Below are positions 14,803 to 24,537 of a stretch of DNA of 64,000 bases, piece by piece. A program made the translations under genes and the position numbers. Within the stretch, counting starts at the first letter, position 1, and every line of letters starts with the position of its first letter. This DNA is from Spiroplasma mirum ATCC 29335. GTDB lineage: Bacteria > Bacillota_I > Bacilli_A > Mycoplasmatales > Mycoplasmataceae. The notes below the pieces were generated by a model. That model saw nothing but the letters and a program-made list of their open reading frames with translations. It had not been told where the DNA came from and ran no database searches. The stretch is taken from NCBI RefSeq assembly GCF_000565195.1, contig NZ_CP006720.1:62001-126000 (forward strand), read 5' to 3'.

Positions 14803-16986
14803 ATGAAATCTAATGATTTGTTCGATCAAGAGCATATAATTCTTAATTCACAAGCAAAAACACAACAAGAAGCGTTTGTTGAATTAGCAGAATTAGCTAA
14901 AAAACTAGGTTGTGTTAATGAAGCAAGTGACTTAGTAGCTGGCTTTAAAGCTCGTGAAGCAGAATCATCAACTGGTTTTGAAGATGGTTTTGCCATTCCC
15001 CATGCGAGAATCAAAGCAGTTAAAAAACCAGCAGTATTATTTGTTAGATATCAAAATCCATTGGATTGAAATGCCATGGATGGTAAACCAACTAATATTG
15101 CCATTGCGTTAGTCATTCCAGAAGACAAATCAGCTGATATTCACTTGGGGCTGTTAAGTGATATTGCCAGAAAATTAATGGATGCTGATTTTAAAAAAGC
15201 AATGAAAACTGAAACTGATAAAGCCAAAATTCAAAAAGCATTAATGGGTGAAAGTAAGAAAGAAGAACCAGTTACGACAACTAGTGGTTCAAAATTAATT
15301 TTAGGAATTTCAGCGTGTCCAACTGGAATTGCACATACATTCTTAGCAGCTGATAAGTTAACACAAGTTGGGCCAAAATTAGGGTATACAGTCAAAGTTG
15401 AAACCCATGGATCAGAAGGAATTCGAAATAACTTTACTGATGATGAGATTCAACGTTCTGAAGTAATTGTTGTTGCTGTTGATATTGCGGTTGATATGTC
15501 AAGATTTGGTGGTAAAAGAGTTTATACCACAAGTACATCAAAAGCAATTAAAGATCCCGAAGGGGTTATCAATACTGCTTTAAAAGAAGCCAAAGTTCAA
15601 ACAGTAGGTGAGTTTAATACTAGCGGTGATAAAAATAGTGGCCAAAGAACAGGAATTATGAAACATTTAATGTCTGGTGTTTCTTATATGGTTCCAATTG
15701 TTATTTTGGGGGGTATTTTTATTGCTCTTGCCTTAGGATTATCAAAAGCTATTTATGGAGCTAGTTATCAACGCTACCATGGATCATTTAAGGATATGGA
15801 ATGAGTCTTAAATTCAGGTCAAGCAACTCCAACCTTACAAGCGGTTTACTATACCGATCCCACTGCTGATCCCCAAAACTTTTTCTATTATTTATTAAAA
15901 CTAGGGAGTGCAGCCTTCACCCTAATGATTCCAATTTTAGCAGCCTTCATTGCTAATTCAATTGCCGGAAGAGCGGCGATTGCCCCAGCGTTAGTAGTCT
16001 CATTTATTGGAAATGATGCGAGTGCTTTCTTCCCAATTGATGGAATCGGCGCTGTTGATACGCCAACCGGATTTGTGGGGGCTATCTTAGCTGGGTTAGC
16101 TGTTGGTTATACAGTTAAATGGATTAATAGTTGAAAAGTGCCAAAATCCTTACGCCCGGTAATGCCAATTTTTGTAATTCCGGTTCTAGTTGGATTTGTG
16201 TACGGAATGATTATGATGTTTGTGATTGGATTAGTAGTCGGTTATGTAATGCACCAATTCAAATGATGAATTTCATCAACATGAGGAAATCCAAATAATG
16301 CCGCTGGATTAGGAATCGGATTTGGATTCGGATTACTAATTGGAGCGATGGCTGGATTCGATATGGGTGGACCAATTAATAAAGTAGCGTTCTTAGCTTG
16401 TACAGGATTAATTGGTTCAAAAGTCTATACCCCAATGGGGGCAATGGCTTGTGCCATCCCAGTTGCACCATTAGGAATGGGAATGGCAACATGAATTTTC
16501 CGTCCATTATATAATGATGAACAAAAATCAATGGGATCATCAGCCTTCTTTATGGGATGTATCGGAATTTCGGAAGGGGCTATTCCATTTGCTATTAATG
16601 ACCCAAAAAGAGCGATTGTATGTAATGTTGTTTCTTCAGCAATTGCCGGTGCTGTTGCTGGATTATTAGGAATTGCTGATGCTGCAGCGCATGGTGGTCC
16701 AATTGTTGCCTTAGTCGGAGCGATTGGTCGTGGAAACGATGGCCAATTATTAGGATGAGGAACTGCTTGAGGTTGAACATTATTATCATTAGTTATTATG
16801 TTTGGTGGGGCAACAATTAATACCTTTATGTATGGAATATGAATGATTATTGATAAAAAACGAACAGGTGAAACAATTTCAATGAAAGAATTTGTTTTAA
16901 AAACAAGAGCGGACAAAGTAGTTGCTAAAAAAGCAAATAAACAAGTAAAACTTAATAAAGTAGCAAAAAATAATATCAAAGGATAG
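14803..16986 (+). CDS. fruA: PTS fructose-type EIIABC permease
   Basis: 727-residue fusion that imports and phosphorylates a hexose, most likely fructose to fructose-1-phosphate. ATG 14803 follows ACAGGAGG. Order: EIIA (residues 1-150, phospho-His 67 in GFAIPHARI), EIIB (about 165-265, phospho-Cys 172 in ISACPTGIAHTF), EIIC (about 285-700, many membrane helices). Ten or more TGA codons encode Trp. It ends with a Lys-rich cytoplasmic tail. No fruK or fruR is adjacent; manA is upstream, so mannose or another fructose-type hexose cannot be excluded as substrate. Its promoter carries the A-tract described at 14754-14779. Confidence 0.93.
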
Positions 16987-16998
16987 TAGATAACTTAT

Positions 16999-17026
16999 AA
17001 AATGGGTAATTACTACCCATTTTATT
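16999..17026 (+). terminator. Hairpin after fruA
   Basis: Perfect 10-bp stem AAAATGGGTA/TACCCATTTT (16999-17008 with 17014-17023). The trailing T-tract is short, so termination may be partial and allow read-through into the small gene at 17059. Confidence 0.7.
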
Positions 17027-17058
17027 GTTTATCATATTTGTAAGGAGTTAATAAAATT

Positions 17059-17382
17059 ATGCTTAATTTAAATGTTACTTTTAATTTATTTGAAGTTTTA
17101 CCTTGATGAGCAGCTTTATTAATTTGTATTGCAATTATTATAATAGTTACTATTTTAGTCTGATATTTTAAAAAGAAAACCAATAATATTAAAAATAAAG
17201 CTGAGGAAGTTGAATTAAAAAGTTTATGAACAAGAATGCGAGAATTACGACAAAAACAAAAAAATAAGAAGAAAGCGACTTCCATCCCAGAAAAAACGAT
17301 TACTAACCAAGAAAAAATTAAAAAATTAGAAGCAGAATTAGAAGAATTAAAAAATAAAAATAATAATGAAAATGATAATTAA
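17059..17382 (+). CDS. Small hypothetical membrane protein with C-terminal coiled coil
   Basis: 107 residues from ATG 17059 (behind AAGGAG) to TAA 17380-17382. It contains four TGA-Trp codons, including a WW pair, which is why it is easily missed. One transmembrane helix spans about residues 15-38, followed by a basic Lys/Gln-rich stretch and a short heptad-like helix rich in Lys, Leu and Glu near the end. No family recognised. Start, ribosome site, length and the terminator placed exactly at its stop codon support a real gene. Confidence 0.75.
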
Positions 17383-17396
17383 TTATCATTTTTTTG
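17371..17396 (+). terminator. Intrinsic terminator overlapping a stop codon
   Basis: Stem AATGATAA/TTATCATT (17371-17378 with 17383-17390); the loop TTAA contains most of the stop codon of the 17059 gene; a T-run follows. Confidence 0.85.
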
Positions 17397-17552
17397 ATAT
17401 TTTTTATTTTTTTGTGTATAATATTATTTTGTTTTATTTTTTTAAAATTTAAACTTTTATGATATAATTAACATATAACAAATGGTTGAACATGGTTAGT
17501 AATAGTATGGTTATCAAAATTTTAATATTTAGAATTTGTGGGGGGCATATTA

Positions 17553-20552
17553 ATGGAAAAAATCAAAATATCGAATTTAAAGACAAAGGGTATGCTTGAG
17601 CGCTTTTTATATAGTAGTGATATTGTTAATGCTGGTGATGATATTGCGGTAGTTAAAACAAATAATGATGAAATAATTATTAAAACCCCTTATAATGGTA
17701 AAATCATCAAGCCGCTAAAAACTGGTGCAACTGTTAAGAAAGGTTCAACCATTGCTTACTTATTAACCGATGAGAAAGAAATTGCTAAATATAATAATAA
17801 ACATGGTTATCAAGATGAATTTAGTTATTTAGATAAAAATGGCGTACGATTTAATCCTGGTAAAAATGGGCAGTTTGGGACAAAATGGAAAGATGTTGAT
17901 GAAGAAGATTATTCAGGAGCTGCTTTTGTTAGTGATGCTGATACTAAAACCCCACCGCAACTACTTAATATTACCCAAATTCCTAACAGAAATAAACAGT
18001 ATGCAAATCGAATTGCTAATTTAAAAACTACTGTTGAACCACCAGAAATGCCAATCACCAAACAATCAGAGACTATTCTCCTTGAACCAGATGATTTAAC
18101 TGAGTCATCAGCTGTCCCTGTCAAAAATAACCAGCCAATTATTAATACTGATAGCCTTATTAAAGAAAATGCAGATAATTTAATTAAAAAAGAAGAACCA
18201 GTGGTTAATTTAAATTCAGAAAAAATAAGTGAAAAACATTTAACATTTGGTCCCCAAAAGTCACATCGACTATCATTTAAAAATTTACATTACAATGTTG
18301 GACCTCAAGAACGTGCGCATATTCCTTTAATTGATACAATTAAAGATGTTAATGTGGAAAATTATGGTGCAAAAGATCGAGACGATGATGTTAAAAACAA
18401 TCATTCACTAAATAATTCATTTATGCGAATGCATAATGATATTGCTAATGCAGTTAAGGAAAGTGATAATATGTTAAAAGACAAAACTAATGCAAAAATT
18501 TATGCGAAATATCTTGTTGAAGAAACAAAAAAACAAGATCAAGCACCCCAAAATAACTTAACAGCTAATCTTTTTGCTGCTAATGAAGAAGGAAATTCTT
18601 CTTTTCGTGATTTAGTAAAAGCTCGCCGTAATCAATTACACCAACAAAATAATTTTCACGAAATTATTGATGAACCTGAAAATAATAAGAACGTAATGGA
18701 TTTCTTAGATGAATATGGTCGCCCTAAAATTATGCGAAATATTATTCAAGGACGAATGAATAATTTAATGAAAAACAATGGTCAATTAGAGTCAGTTAAT
18801 GAGGTTAATCCAGCAAGAAGTACAAGCAGTGATAGTAGCGTGTCGAAACAACCTAAAATTTCGGTTGAAGAAGAACCAGTGGACTATATTACAGCGGATG
18901 GCTATGAAATTAAAGTTGGTGAGGATCAAAATACGCCGCCTAAAGATTTAGGTTATTATTCACCATTAAAAACCTATCGTGATCGTTTATATGAAAAATT
19001 AAATAATAACGATCAACGTGAAAAAATTCTTAAAACGCGAAACCAGCGAGAATTAATTAAAAAAAGAATGGAACAATTAGCACGTGGTGATATTGAAGTT
19101 ACCGATAACGTTTTAGGGGCAATTAATAATTACAAGCGCCCTTCTTATGAAGAAATTGAAGCCCAATATGATCTTTTAAATGATAATTATAATAAACAAA
19201 AATTATCATCACCAACGCATGCCACAAATAATAGTGAGGAAATCATTAACCCCTACCGGGAAATCATTCCCGATAGTCTTAAGAGTTCTGCCCAACCAAC
19301 GCCATCCTTAAACCCCCAACCAGTTGTTAATAACCAACCATTTGTGACTAACCCTGGATCTCAATCTCAACCAGTAATTGTTAACCAACCACCAGTTGTT
19401 AATAATAATAACCAGGAAGTATTGGTTGAACTAGCAATTTTAAAAGAAAAATTAGCGCAACAAGAACAACAAAATAAACACCAGGAGTTATTACAAGAAA
19501 TTAAAACATTAAAAGAAAATAATCTTCGTAATAATGTTAATAATAATGATCATAATAATTTTGATAAAATGATGCAGTATATGTTAATGCAACAGATGAT
19601 TAAAAGTATGAATCAAACACCCAATCCTTTTTTAGCACAATTATTACAAGAATCAATGCCTAATCAGCAACCAACTAATTTTAACCAACTACCTCCAGAA
19701 CCACAGAGCCAACCAGGTACCCACAATAACGAAGGGATTATGGTTAAAAAATTTGATGAACAATCTAATAGTAACGCGGGAAATTTTATTCAACCATTAA
19801 ATAACAAACTTAATATTTTACATACAAATACCAATCCCGTGGAACCACAAGGATTAGAAACGAGAGAAGAAATTAAACGAACTAAATATCCAGTAATTCG
19901 GTCAGTTATTTTATCACAAAGTCAAGTGCCACCGCTAACAATTAGTACGGAAATTGATATGTCAGCAGTCATTGAACAACAACGAAAATTAAAGAATGCT
20001 AACGCCGAAACGGGTGTAAAATTTTCAACAATGAGTTTTATCTTAAAAGCTGTTTCGTTAGCATTAAGTAAATATCCAAAACTAAATTCATACTACGACC
20101 AATCAGCTAACCAAATTGTAATTAAAAATTCTCACCATATTGGATTAGCAACGGAAACAAGTGAAGGGTTAGTTATTCCAGTGATTAAGTTTGCAGAACG
20201 CTTAAGCTTAAAACAAATTGCCATTAATATTCAAGAAACTCTTGATCGTTTACGTCAAGGTGAGTTATATGATTATGAATTGCAAGGAAGTACAATTACA
20301 ATTGCTAACTATGGAACAGTTGGCGCAACGCAAGCCACCCCAACAATTTTCTATCCTAACTCTGCTGTAATTGGGGTTGGAAGAATTGTTCGCAAACCAA
20401 TTGTAATTAAAGGCGACAAGTTGGTAATTCGTTCAATGATGAGTATTTCACTAACCATTGATCAAAGAATTATTGATGCAGCGGAAGCGGGAATTTTTAT
20501 GACTAGATTAAAAGAAATTCTTGAACAACCAGAATTAATTACTTTATCATAA
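17553..20552 (+). CDS. Giant dihydrolipoamide acyltransferase (E2)-like protein, probable pseudoenzyme
   Basis: 999 residues from ATG 17553 (preferred over the in-frame GTG 17538, which overlaps the GGGGGGC ribosome site). Residues about 20-75 form a lipoyl-like domain, but where E2 has the ETDKA lipoyl lysine this protein reads KTNND. Residues 100-750 are low-complexity, rich in Asn, Gln and Pro, with a coiled coil around LKEKLAQQEQ (near 19440). The last 230 residues match the E2 catalytic fold (GSTITIANYG, PNSAVIGVG), yet the catalytic DHRxxDG is DQRIIDA. Both active groups are therefore absent. No PDH genes are adjacent. A TATAAT lies at 17463-17468. A structural or scaffold role, like mammalian E3-binding protein, is inference. 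Confidence 0.8.
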   Translation: MEKIKISNLKTKGMLERFLYSSDIVNAGDDIAVVKTNNDEIIIKTPYNGKIIKPLKTGATVKKGSTIAYLLTDEKEIAKYNNKHGYQDEFSYLDKNGVRFNPGKNGQFGTKWKDVDEEDYSGAAFVSDADTKTPPQLLNITQIPNRNKQYANRIANLKTTVEPPEMPITKQSETILLEPDDLTESSAVPVKNNQPIINTDSLIKENADNLIKKEEPVVNLNSEKISEKHLTFGPQKSHRLSFKNLHYNVGPQERAHIPLIDTIKDVNVENYGAKDRDDDVKNNHSLNNSFMRMHNDIANAVKESDNMLKDKTNAKIYAKYLVEETKKQDQAPQNNLTANLFAANEEGNSSFRDLVKARRNQLHQQNNFHEIIDEPENNKNVMDFLDEYGRPKIMRNIIQGRMNNLMKNNGQLESVNEVNPARSTSSDSSVSKQPKISVEEEPVDYITADGYEIKVGEDQNTPPKDLGYYSPLKTYRDRLYEKLNNNDQREKILKTRNQRELIKKRMEQLARGDIEVTDNVLGAINNYKRPSYEEIEAQYDLLNDNYNKQKLSSPTHATNNSEEIINPYREIIPDSLKSSAQPTPSLNPQPVVNNQPFVTNPGSQSQPVIVNQPPVVNNNNQEVLVELAILKEKLAQQEQQNKHQELLQEIKTLKENNLRNNVNNNDHNNFDKMMQYMLMQQMIKSMNQTPNPFLAQLLQESMPNQQPTNFNQLPPEPQSQPGTHNNEGIMVKKFDEQSNSNAGNFIQPLNNKLNILHTNTNPVEPQGLETREEIKRTKYPVIRSVILSQSQVPPLTISTEIDMSAVIEQQRKLKNANAETGVKFSTMSFILKAVSLALSKYPKLNSYYDQSANQIVIKNSHHIGLATETSEGLVIPVIKFAERLSLKQIAINIQETLDRLRQGELYDYELQGSTITIANYGTVGATQATPTIFYPNSAVIGVGRIVRKPIVIKGDKLVIRSMMSISLTIDQRIIDAAEAGIFMTRLKEILEQPELITLS

Positions 20553-20555
20553 AAA

Positions 20556-20585
20556 AACATTATCTTGCAGATAATGTTTTTTTTA
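20556..20585 (+). terminator. Intrinsic terminator of the E2-like gene
   Basis: Stem AACATTATCT/AGATAATGTT (20556-20565 with 20569-20578), loop TGC, then a T-run; the convergent gene's stop lies at the end of it. Confidence 0.9.
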
Positions 20586-21110
20586 ACGTAAAATTTTATA
20601 ACTATATATTGTACCTTTCACAATTAATGCGTCTAGTTCATGGGTTCAATTACTAGTTTTATTAACGATGATGGTATATAATAAATTCTTGCGATAAAAA
20701 TTGCGCCGCGTAATTTTAATATTGTATTTAAATAATAGTTCTTTTACAAAAATCTCATTTAACGGTAGAAATAAAATTCCTACTTTGATATATTCACTAA
20801 TTTTAGTTAATGGTGCTAAGTCAATAAATTTGCGCGTAATTGTGCCATAAATAGTTTGTAAAGAATCAAAGCCCAAAGCAATAGAGCCAGCATACTTAAT
20901 AACTAAGACAATAATATTAGTTAACTCTTTGTTAAGAATATTATTCAGAATTGCTCGCCCAGCGCTGTTTCTAATTTTACCATTATCAGTTTTATAAATA
21001 TTTTTTCGACGTTTACCAATAATATAAGCATAGCAGTTACAAGTTGCTGATTTATCTTTATACTTTGCTAAGAAATTAATAATATCTTGTTGAGTTTCAA
21101 CATAACTCAT
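20583..21110 (-). CDS. YigZ/IMPACT family protein
   Basis: 175 residues on the minus strand from ATG 21110 to TAA 20583-20585, with TGA-Trp just after the NKTSN segment. The family core is visible: CNCYAYIIG, NSAGRAILN and VIKYAGSIALG, which correspond to the AH.CWAY, G.AG.PIL and RYFGG.KLG motifs of UPF0029/IMPACT proteins. The family is linked to ribosome or translation regulation but the bacterial role is unclear. The ribosome site is weak. It is convergent with the E2-like gene. Confidence 0.85.
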
Positions 21111-21347
21111 AAAACAAATAAATTTAGAGTTCTGAAAAACTAGTTCACTATTAAATATTTCATTTTTGTTGATAATATAACATTTTAATAAATACTTAAT
21201 ACCTCCCTACGCTCCACAAAATAGTTTCACATAAAATATTATATAAAAGGAAGGTATTAATTGCTAATGATTCCAGAAATTTAATTGTTTTGTATTTACA
21301 AATATTTTAGATTAGATATAATGATTAAGGTTATACCAATATATCAT

Positions 21348-21424
21348 GGCGGTTGTGGCGAAGAGGTTAACGCCCCGGATTGTGGCTCCGGTACTCGTGG
21401 GTTCAAGTCCCATCAGCCGCCCCA
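21348..21424 (+). tRNA. trnH: tRNA-His (anticodon GTG)
   Basis: Cloverleaf with anticodon loop TTGTGGC between CCGGA and TCCGG, giving GTG for His. Acceptor stem is 21349-21355 paired with 21414-21420; G at 21348 is the tRNA-His-specific G-1 opposite C73 (21421), and CCA is encoded at 21422-21424. The T-arm GTGGGTTCAAGTCCCAT is canonical. A TATAAT at 21317-21322 lies 26 bp upstream. Confidence 0.95.
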
Positions 21425-21558
21425 TTAATTTTAAATAACCACAAAGTGTTAATCATTCCAGTTGGTGTGATTTTTTATTTTTATGGTTAATATTTTTAGT
21501 TAAAGAAATAATTTAAAATTGTTAATTAAAAACTCCACAATCTTAAAACTAATTGTGC

Positions 21559-21632
21559 TATATTAGAAGTGTAAATTTGACTACTTGAGTACTTAAAGTA
21601 CCTAACAAAATAAACTTGTTAGTTTTTTGTTT
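21559..21632 (+). ncRNA. Second promoter-leader-terminator module without an ORF
   Basis: TATATT (21559-21564), about 45 nt of leader, then CTAACAA/TTGTTAG (stem near 21602-21622) and TTTTTT. An inverted repeat CACAAT...ATTGTG (21536-21541 with 21552-21557) lies just before the -10. Layout and the CTAA-type terminator resemble the module at 11249-11335. It occupies the otherwise empty stretch between tRNA-His and the first PQ-loop pseudogene. It may be a small RNA or a leader of the decayed transporter; low confidence. Confidence 0.3.
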
Positions 21633-21719
21633 AATCACAATTTATACTAATACCGCTTTATTAATTAAAGGTTTAAAAAAATAATAATATTTAAAAACCA
21701 GGGAAGCGAGGGAAACAAT

Positions 21720-22115
21720 ATGTCCTGCTTAATAATGTTCCACTATCTTTAATTGTAGAACAAGCAATTGGTTATTTTGCTGCATTATTTAGTAGGAATT
21801 ATTACGTGTTTACCACAACTCATCAAAACATTAAAAACAAGAAATACAACTAATATTTCCTTAGCAACATATTGTATATTTAATTTGGCTAATTTATTAT
21901 GGCTCATTTTTGGAGCACTATCCATTAGTTGCCCACAACTAAATCCTAACCAATCAGAAGTTACAAAAATTATGTGGAGTTTAACTTTAATCGTACCATA
22001 TTTTGTAACTTTTACCAGAGTCAGTATCATTTTAGGCATTAAAATTTATAATATTAAAAAACATGGGGAATTATTAACTACCGCTAATAAAAAAACTGAT
22101 GGTTGAAAAAATTAA
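21720..22115 (+). pseudogene. PQ-loop (SemiSWEET-like) transporter, frameshifted
   Basis: The C-terminal part, open from about 21768 to TAA 22115, has a PQ-loop: GIITCLPQLIKTLKTRNT followed by NISLATYCIFNLANLLW and two further hydrophobic helices. The matching N-terminus (IVEQAIGYFAAL) is in another frame; one extra T near 21786-21789 breaks the join. PQ-loop proteins of this size transport sugars or amino acids. Read TGA as Trp at 22104-22106. Confidence 0.65.
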
Positions 22116-22133
22116 CGAAAGTAGAGAACAATT

Positions 22134-22483
22134 ATGCTCTTAACTAGTTTTAGTGATGATCCACTCTTTTTAACGGTCCATATTATTGGATAATTAGCTG
22201 CATTAATATCAATGTTGGTTTTTATTCCCCAAGCTATTAAAACGATTAAAACAAAGCAAATCGCGTGGGAATTTTATTAGGAATGTACTTAATATATAAC
22301 CTTGCTAATTTTGCTTGAATAATTTGAGTAATTATTGACTGAGATAGCGAACCAAATAATATGCTATCTGATTTAACTGTGATTATTCCAAAGCTTGTTT
22401 GTATTATAATAACAAGTATAATTATTAGAATGAAGGTTATTAATACCAAAAAAGTTCACCATTACATTAGAAAGGAAGTTTAG
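22134..22483 (+). pseudogene. Second PQ-loop transporter copy, broken
   Basis: Tandem relative of the preceding gene. Starts at ATG 22134; an in-frame TAA interrupts after HIIG (near 22191); FIPQAIKTIKTKQ is the PQ-loop; a frameshift near 22262 separates it from LLGMYLIYNLANFAWIIW and the rest, ending at TAG 22481-22483. At least two disabling lesions, so not a functional transporter. Confidence 0.6.
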
Positions 22484-22489
22484 AATAAA

Positions 22490-23651
22490 AAAATTAGTTT
22501 CAAATCATGAGTTTTTATGTAAACATCATACCAGTGGTCGTTATGAAGGAATGAAACACTCTTATGATTTAATGTTAACTTGTGCGGATAGTGATTTTAA
22601 AATTCTGCTGGTAATTCAATAAGATTTAATCAAAGTTATCAAAGAAGGAGATGTTAGTTATTCGTTCTTAGATAATCAATTATTAGAAGCAATTAATACT
22701 TGGTATACTAAATAATATAATTTATCTTTTGCTCGCGAAGAGTTAATTATTGTGAGTGGGGGTTATTCATTTAATGCAAATTGCCTTGAAAGTTTTAACA
22801 AAATCGGGCGATGGAGTTATTGCTCAACCACCAGTTTATGATCCTTTTTATGAAATTATTAAAAATAAAGACCGTAAAATAATTATGAACCATTTATTAT
22901 ATGATGAAGAGTAACAATACTACACAATGAACTTTCTGGAATTAGAAGAATTAATGCAACAACATAAAGCAATGATTTTATGCAGTCCTCATAATCCGGT
23001 GGGAAGAATTTGAAAAGAAGCAGAGTTAGCACAGTTATTATTCTTAGCTGCAAAATATAATGTTTTCATTATTAGTGATGAAATTTGACAAGATATTGTT
23101 TCTAGTAATGTTCAACATCATCCACTTTTTAGTTTTAATTCACCAGCAATTAATCAAGTATTAGTATTATCTTCCCAAACAAAAACTTATAACCTGGCAG
23201 GAGCCCAAATTGGTTATGGGTTATCTTATAACCGTGATTTTATTGTAAAAATGCACCATGAATTAACAAAATCAATTCATTATGCTTCAACTAATTATTT
23301 ATCAGCTAAAATGATTATTAGTGGTTATTTGAACCATGATAATTATGATTGGCTAGCAGCATATAAAACAACGTTAGAAGAAAACTACCATTATTTGGTA
23401 AATGAACTTTTGAAAGGTCAACTAATATCAAATTCACCAGAATTGAAGGAACTTATTTAGGATAGTTAAATATGAGTAAGGTTGTTAAAACATGCCCCCA
23501 GTTAGAGCAAAAATTAGATAGTGTGCATATCCAAGCCATTAATGGTAGTATTTTTTCACCAACTTCCGAACTATTTATCCGGGTTGATTTTGCGCTAGAT
23601 AAAAAAACAATTGCCGAAGTAGCACACCGATTAATTGACTTATTTAAATAA
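22490..23651 (+). pseudogene. PatB/MalY-type C-S lyase (aminotransferase fold), broken
   Basis: Reassembled across several frames it follows PLP-dependent cystathionine beta-lyase/MalY proteins: DVSYSFLDNQLLEAINTW, EELIIVSG, VIAQPPVYDPFYEII, SPHNPVGRIW, IISDEIWQDI and the PLP-lysine region TKTYNLAG. Lesions include stops near 22622 and 22714, a frameshift near 22760, a stop near 22914 and a frameshift near 23450. The start cannot be placed. It probably once supplied sulfur amino acid or beta-cystathionase activity. Confidence 0.7.
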
Positions 23652-23670
23652 TAAAAGTGTTCTTATATGT

Positions 23671-23698
23671 TTACTAACCTCCATTTGCTTGTTATAAT
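23671..23698 (+). promoter_or_regulatory. Promoter of the DUF402 gene, with long leader
   Basis: TTACTA (23671-23676) and TATAAT (23693-23698) with a 16-bp spacer. The start codon is at 23895, so the leader is about 190 nt and contains a 10-bp hairpin, TTAATAATAA with TTATTATTAA (23714-23723 with 23735-23744). The rest of the leader is featureless A/T. Confidence 0.55.
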
Positions 23699-23894
23699 GT
23701 ATATGTTGGCATATTAATAATAAAATAAGAAATCTTATTATTAATTTAATGTAATATATGTGATATTTATTTTTTTAATTTTTACCGAATAATTTAATTT
23801 TAAAGCGACATAGTTATTAAAATTAAGATATTTTAGTGTATTTAATAAAATTAAATAATTAAGTATTAACTATTGACGAAGTGGAGGTGCAATA

Positions 23895-24437
23895 ATGATC
23901 GATGCCTTAAAAGTTGGGGATAGTCTTGTTGTTCACGCCTATAAACATAACGGATCAATTTATCGCTCATGAGAAGAAGCAATTGTGTTAACGATTGAAG
24001 CGGATTATATTGTATTAGTTAATGAAGATGTAACAGTAACTGAAGTTAACGGGCGGAAATGACGAACAAATGAACCAGCAATTTGAATATTTAATAAAAA
24101 AAATTGAAGCAATATTATTTGTATGTTTAAAGATAGTGGCTTAAATTATTATTGTAATATTGCCTCACCATTTATTTTGGATGATAAAACAATTAAGTAT
24201 GTTGACTATGATTTAGATATTAAAGTTTTTACCGACGGTAGTTATAAAATTTTAGATTTAAAAGAATTTAATCGTAATCGCATTGCTTGAAAATACCCTC
24301 GGGAAATTGTTAACATTGTTTGAGCAGAAATTGATAACTTAAAAAAACAAATTAAAAATCGTGAATTTGTTTTTGCTCATGAAGAAGCGCGTAGATTATG
24401 ACATAAATATGTTGATTTCAAAGCTAAACAACGCTAA
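23895..24437 (+). CDS. DUF402 protein (YgaC-like nucleoside di/triphosphatase family)
   Basis: 180 residues from ATG 23895 (AGTGGAGGTG upstream) to TAA 24435-24437, with many TGA-Trp codons. The DUF402 core is visible: RKWRTNEPAIWIF, YYCNIASPF, VDYDLDIKVFTDG and the DLKEF block. Family members hydrolyse nucleoside tri/diphosphates using acidic residues in the DYDLD/DG region. It is one of only two intact protein genes in the decayed 21.7-30.4 kb stretch, so it is likely under selection. Confidence 0.85.
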
Positions 24438-24453
24438 TCTTAGCGTTTTTTTT
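24430..24453 (+). terminator. Intrinsic terminator of DUF402 gene
   Basis: ACGCTA/TAGCGT stem (24431-24436 with 24441-24446), loop ATCT, overlapping the stop codon, then T8. Confidence 0.85.
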
Positions 24454-24537
24454 GTTGTTTTTAATAAAAAAAGTTATTAAAAATTATTTTCGATATATGA
24501 TAAAAATATATGATTTTTTAGTGAAAGAAGTAGTATT

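Noticed and set aside
19240-19440. Tandem repeats in the Pro/Gln/Asn-rich part of the E2-like gene
   Set aside because: The QPVVNNQP-like phrases recur loosely but without a fixed unit length, so this is low complexity and not a defined repeat.
21431-21480. Terminator hairpin after tRNA-His (AATCA/TGATT)
   Set aside because: Five base pairs around a 12-nt loop; too weak to support.
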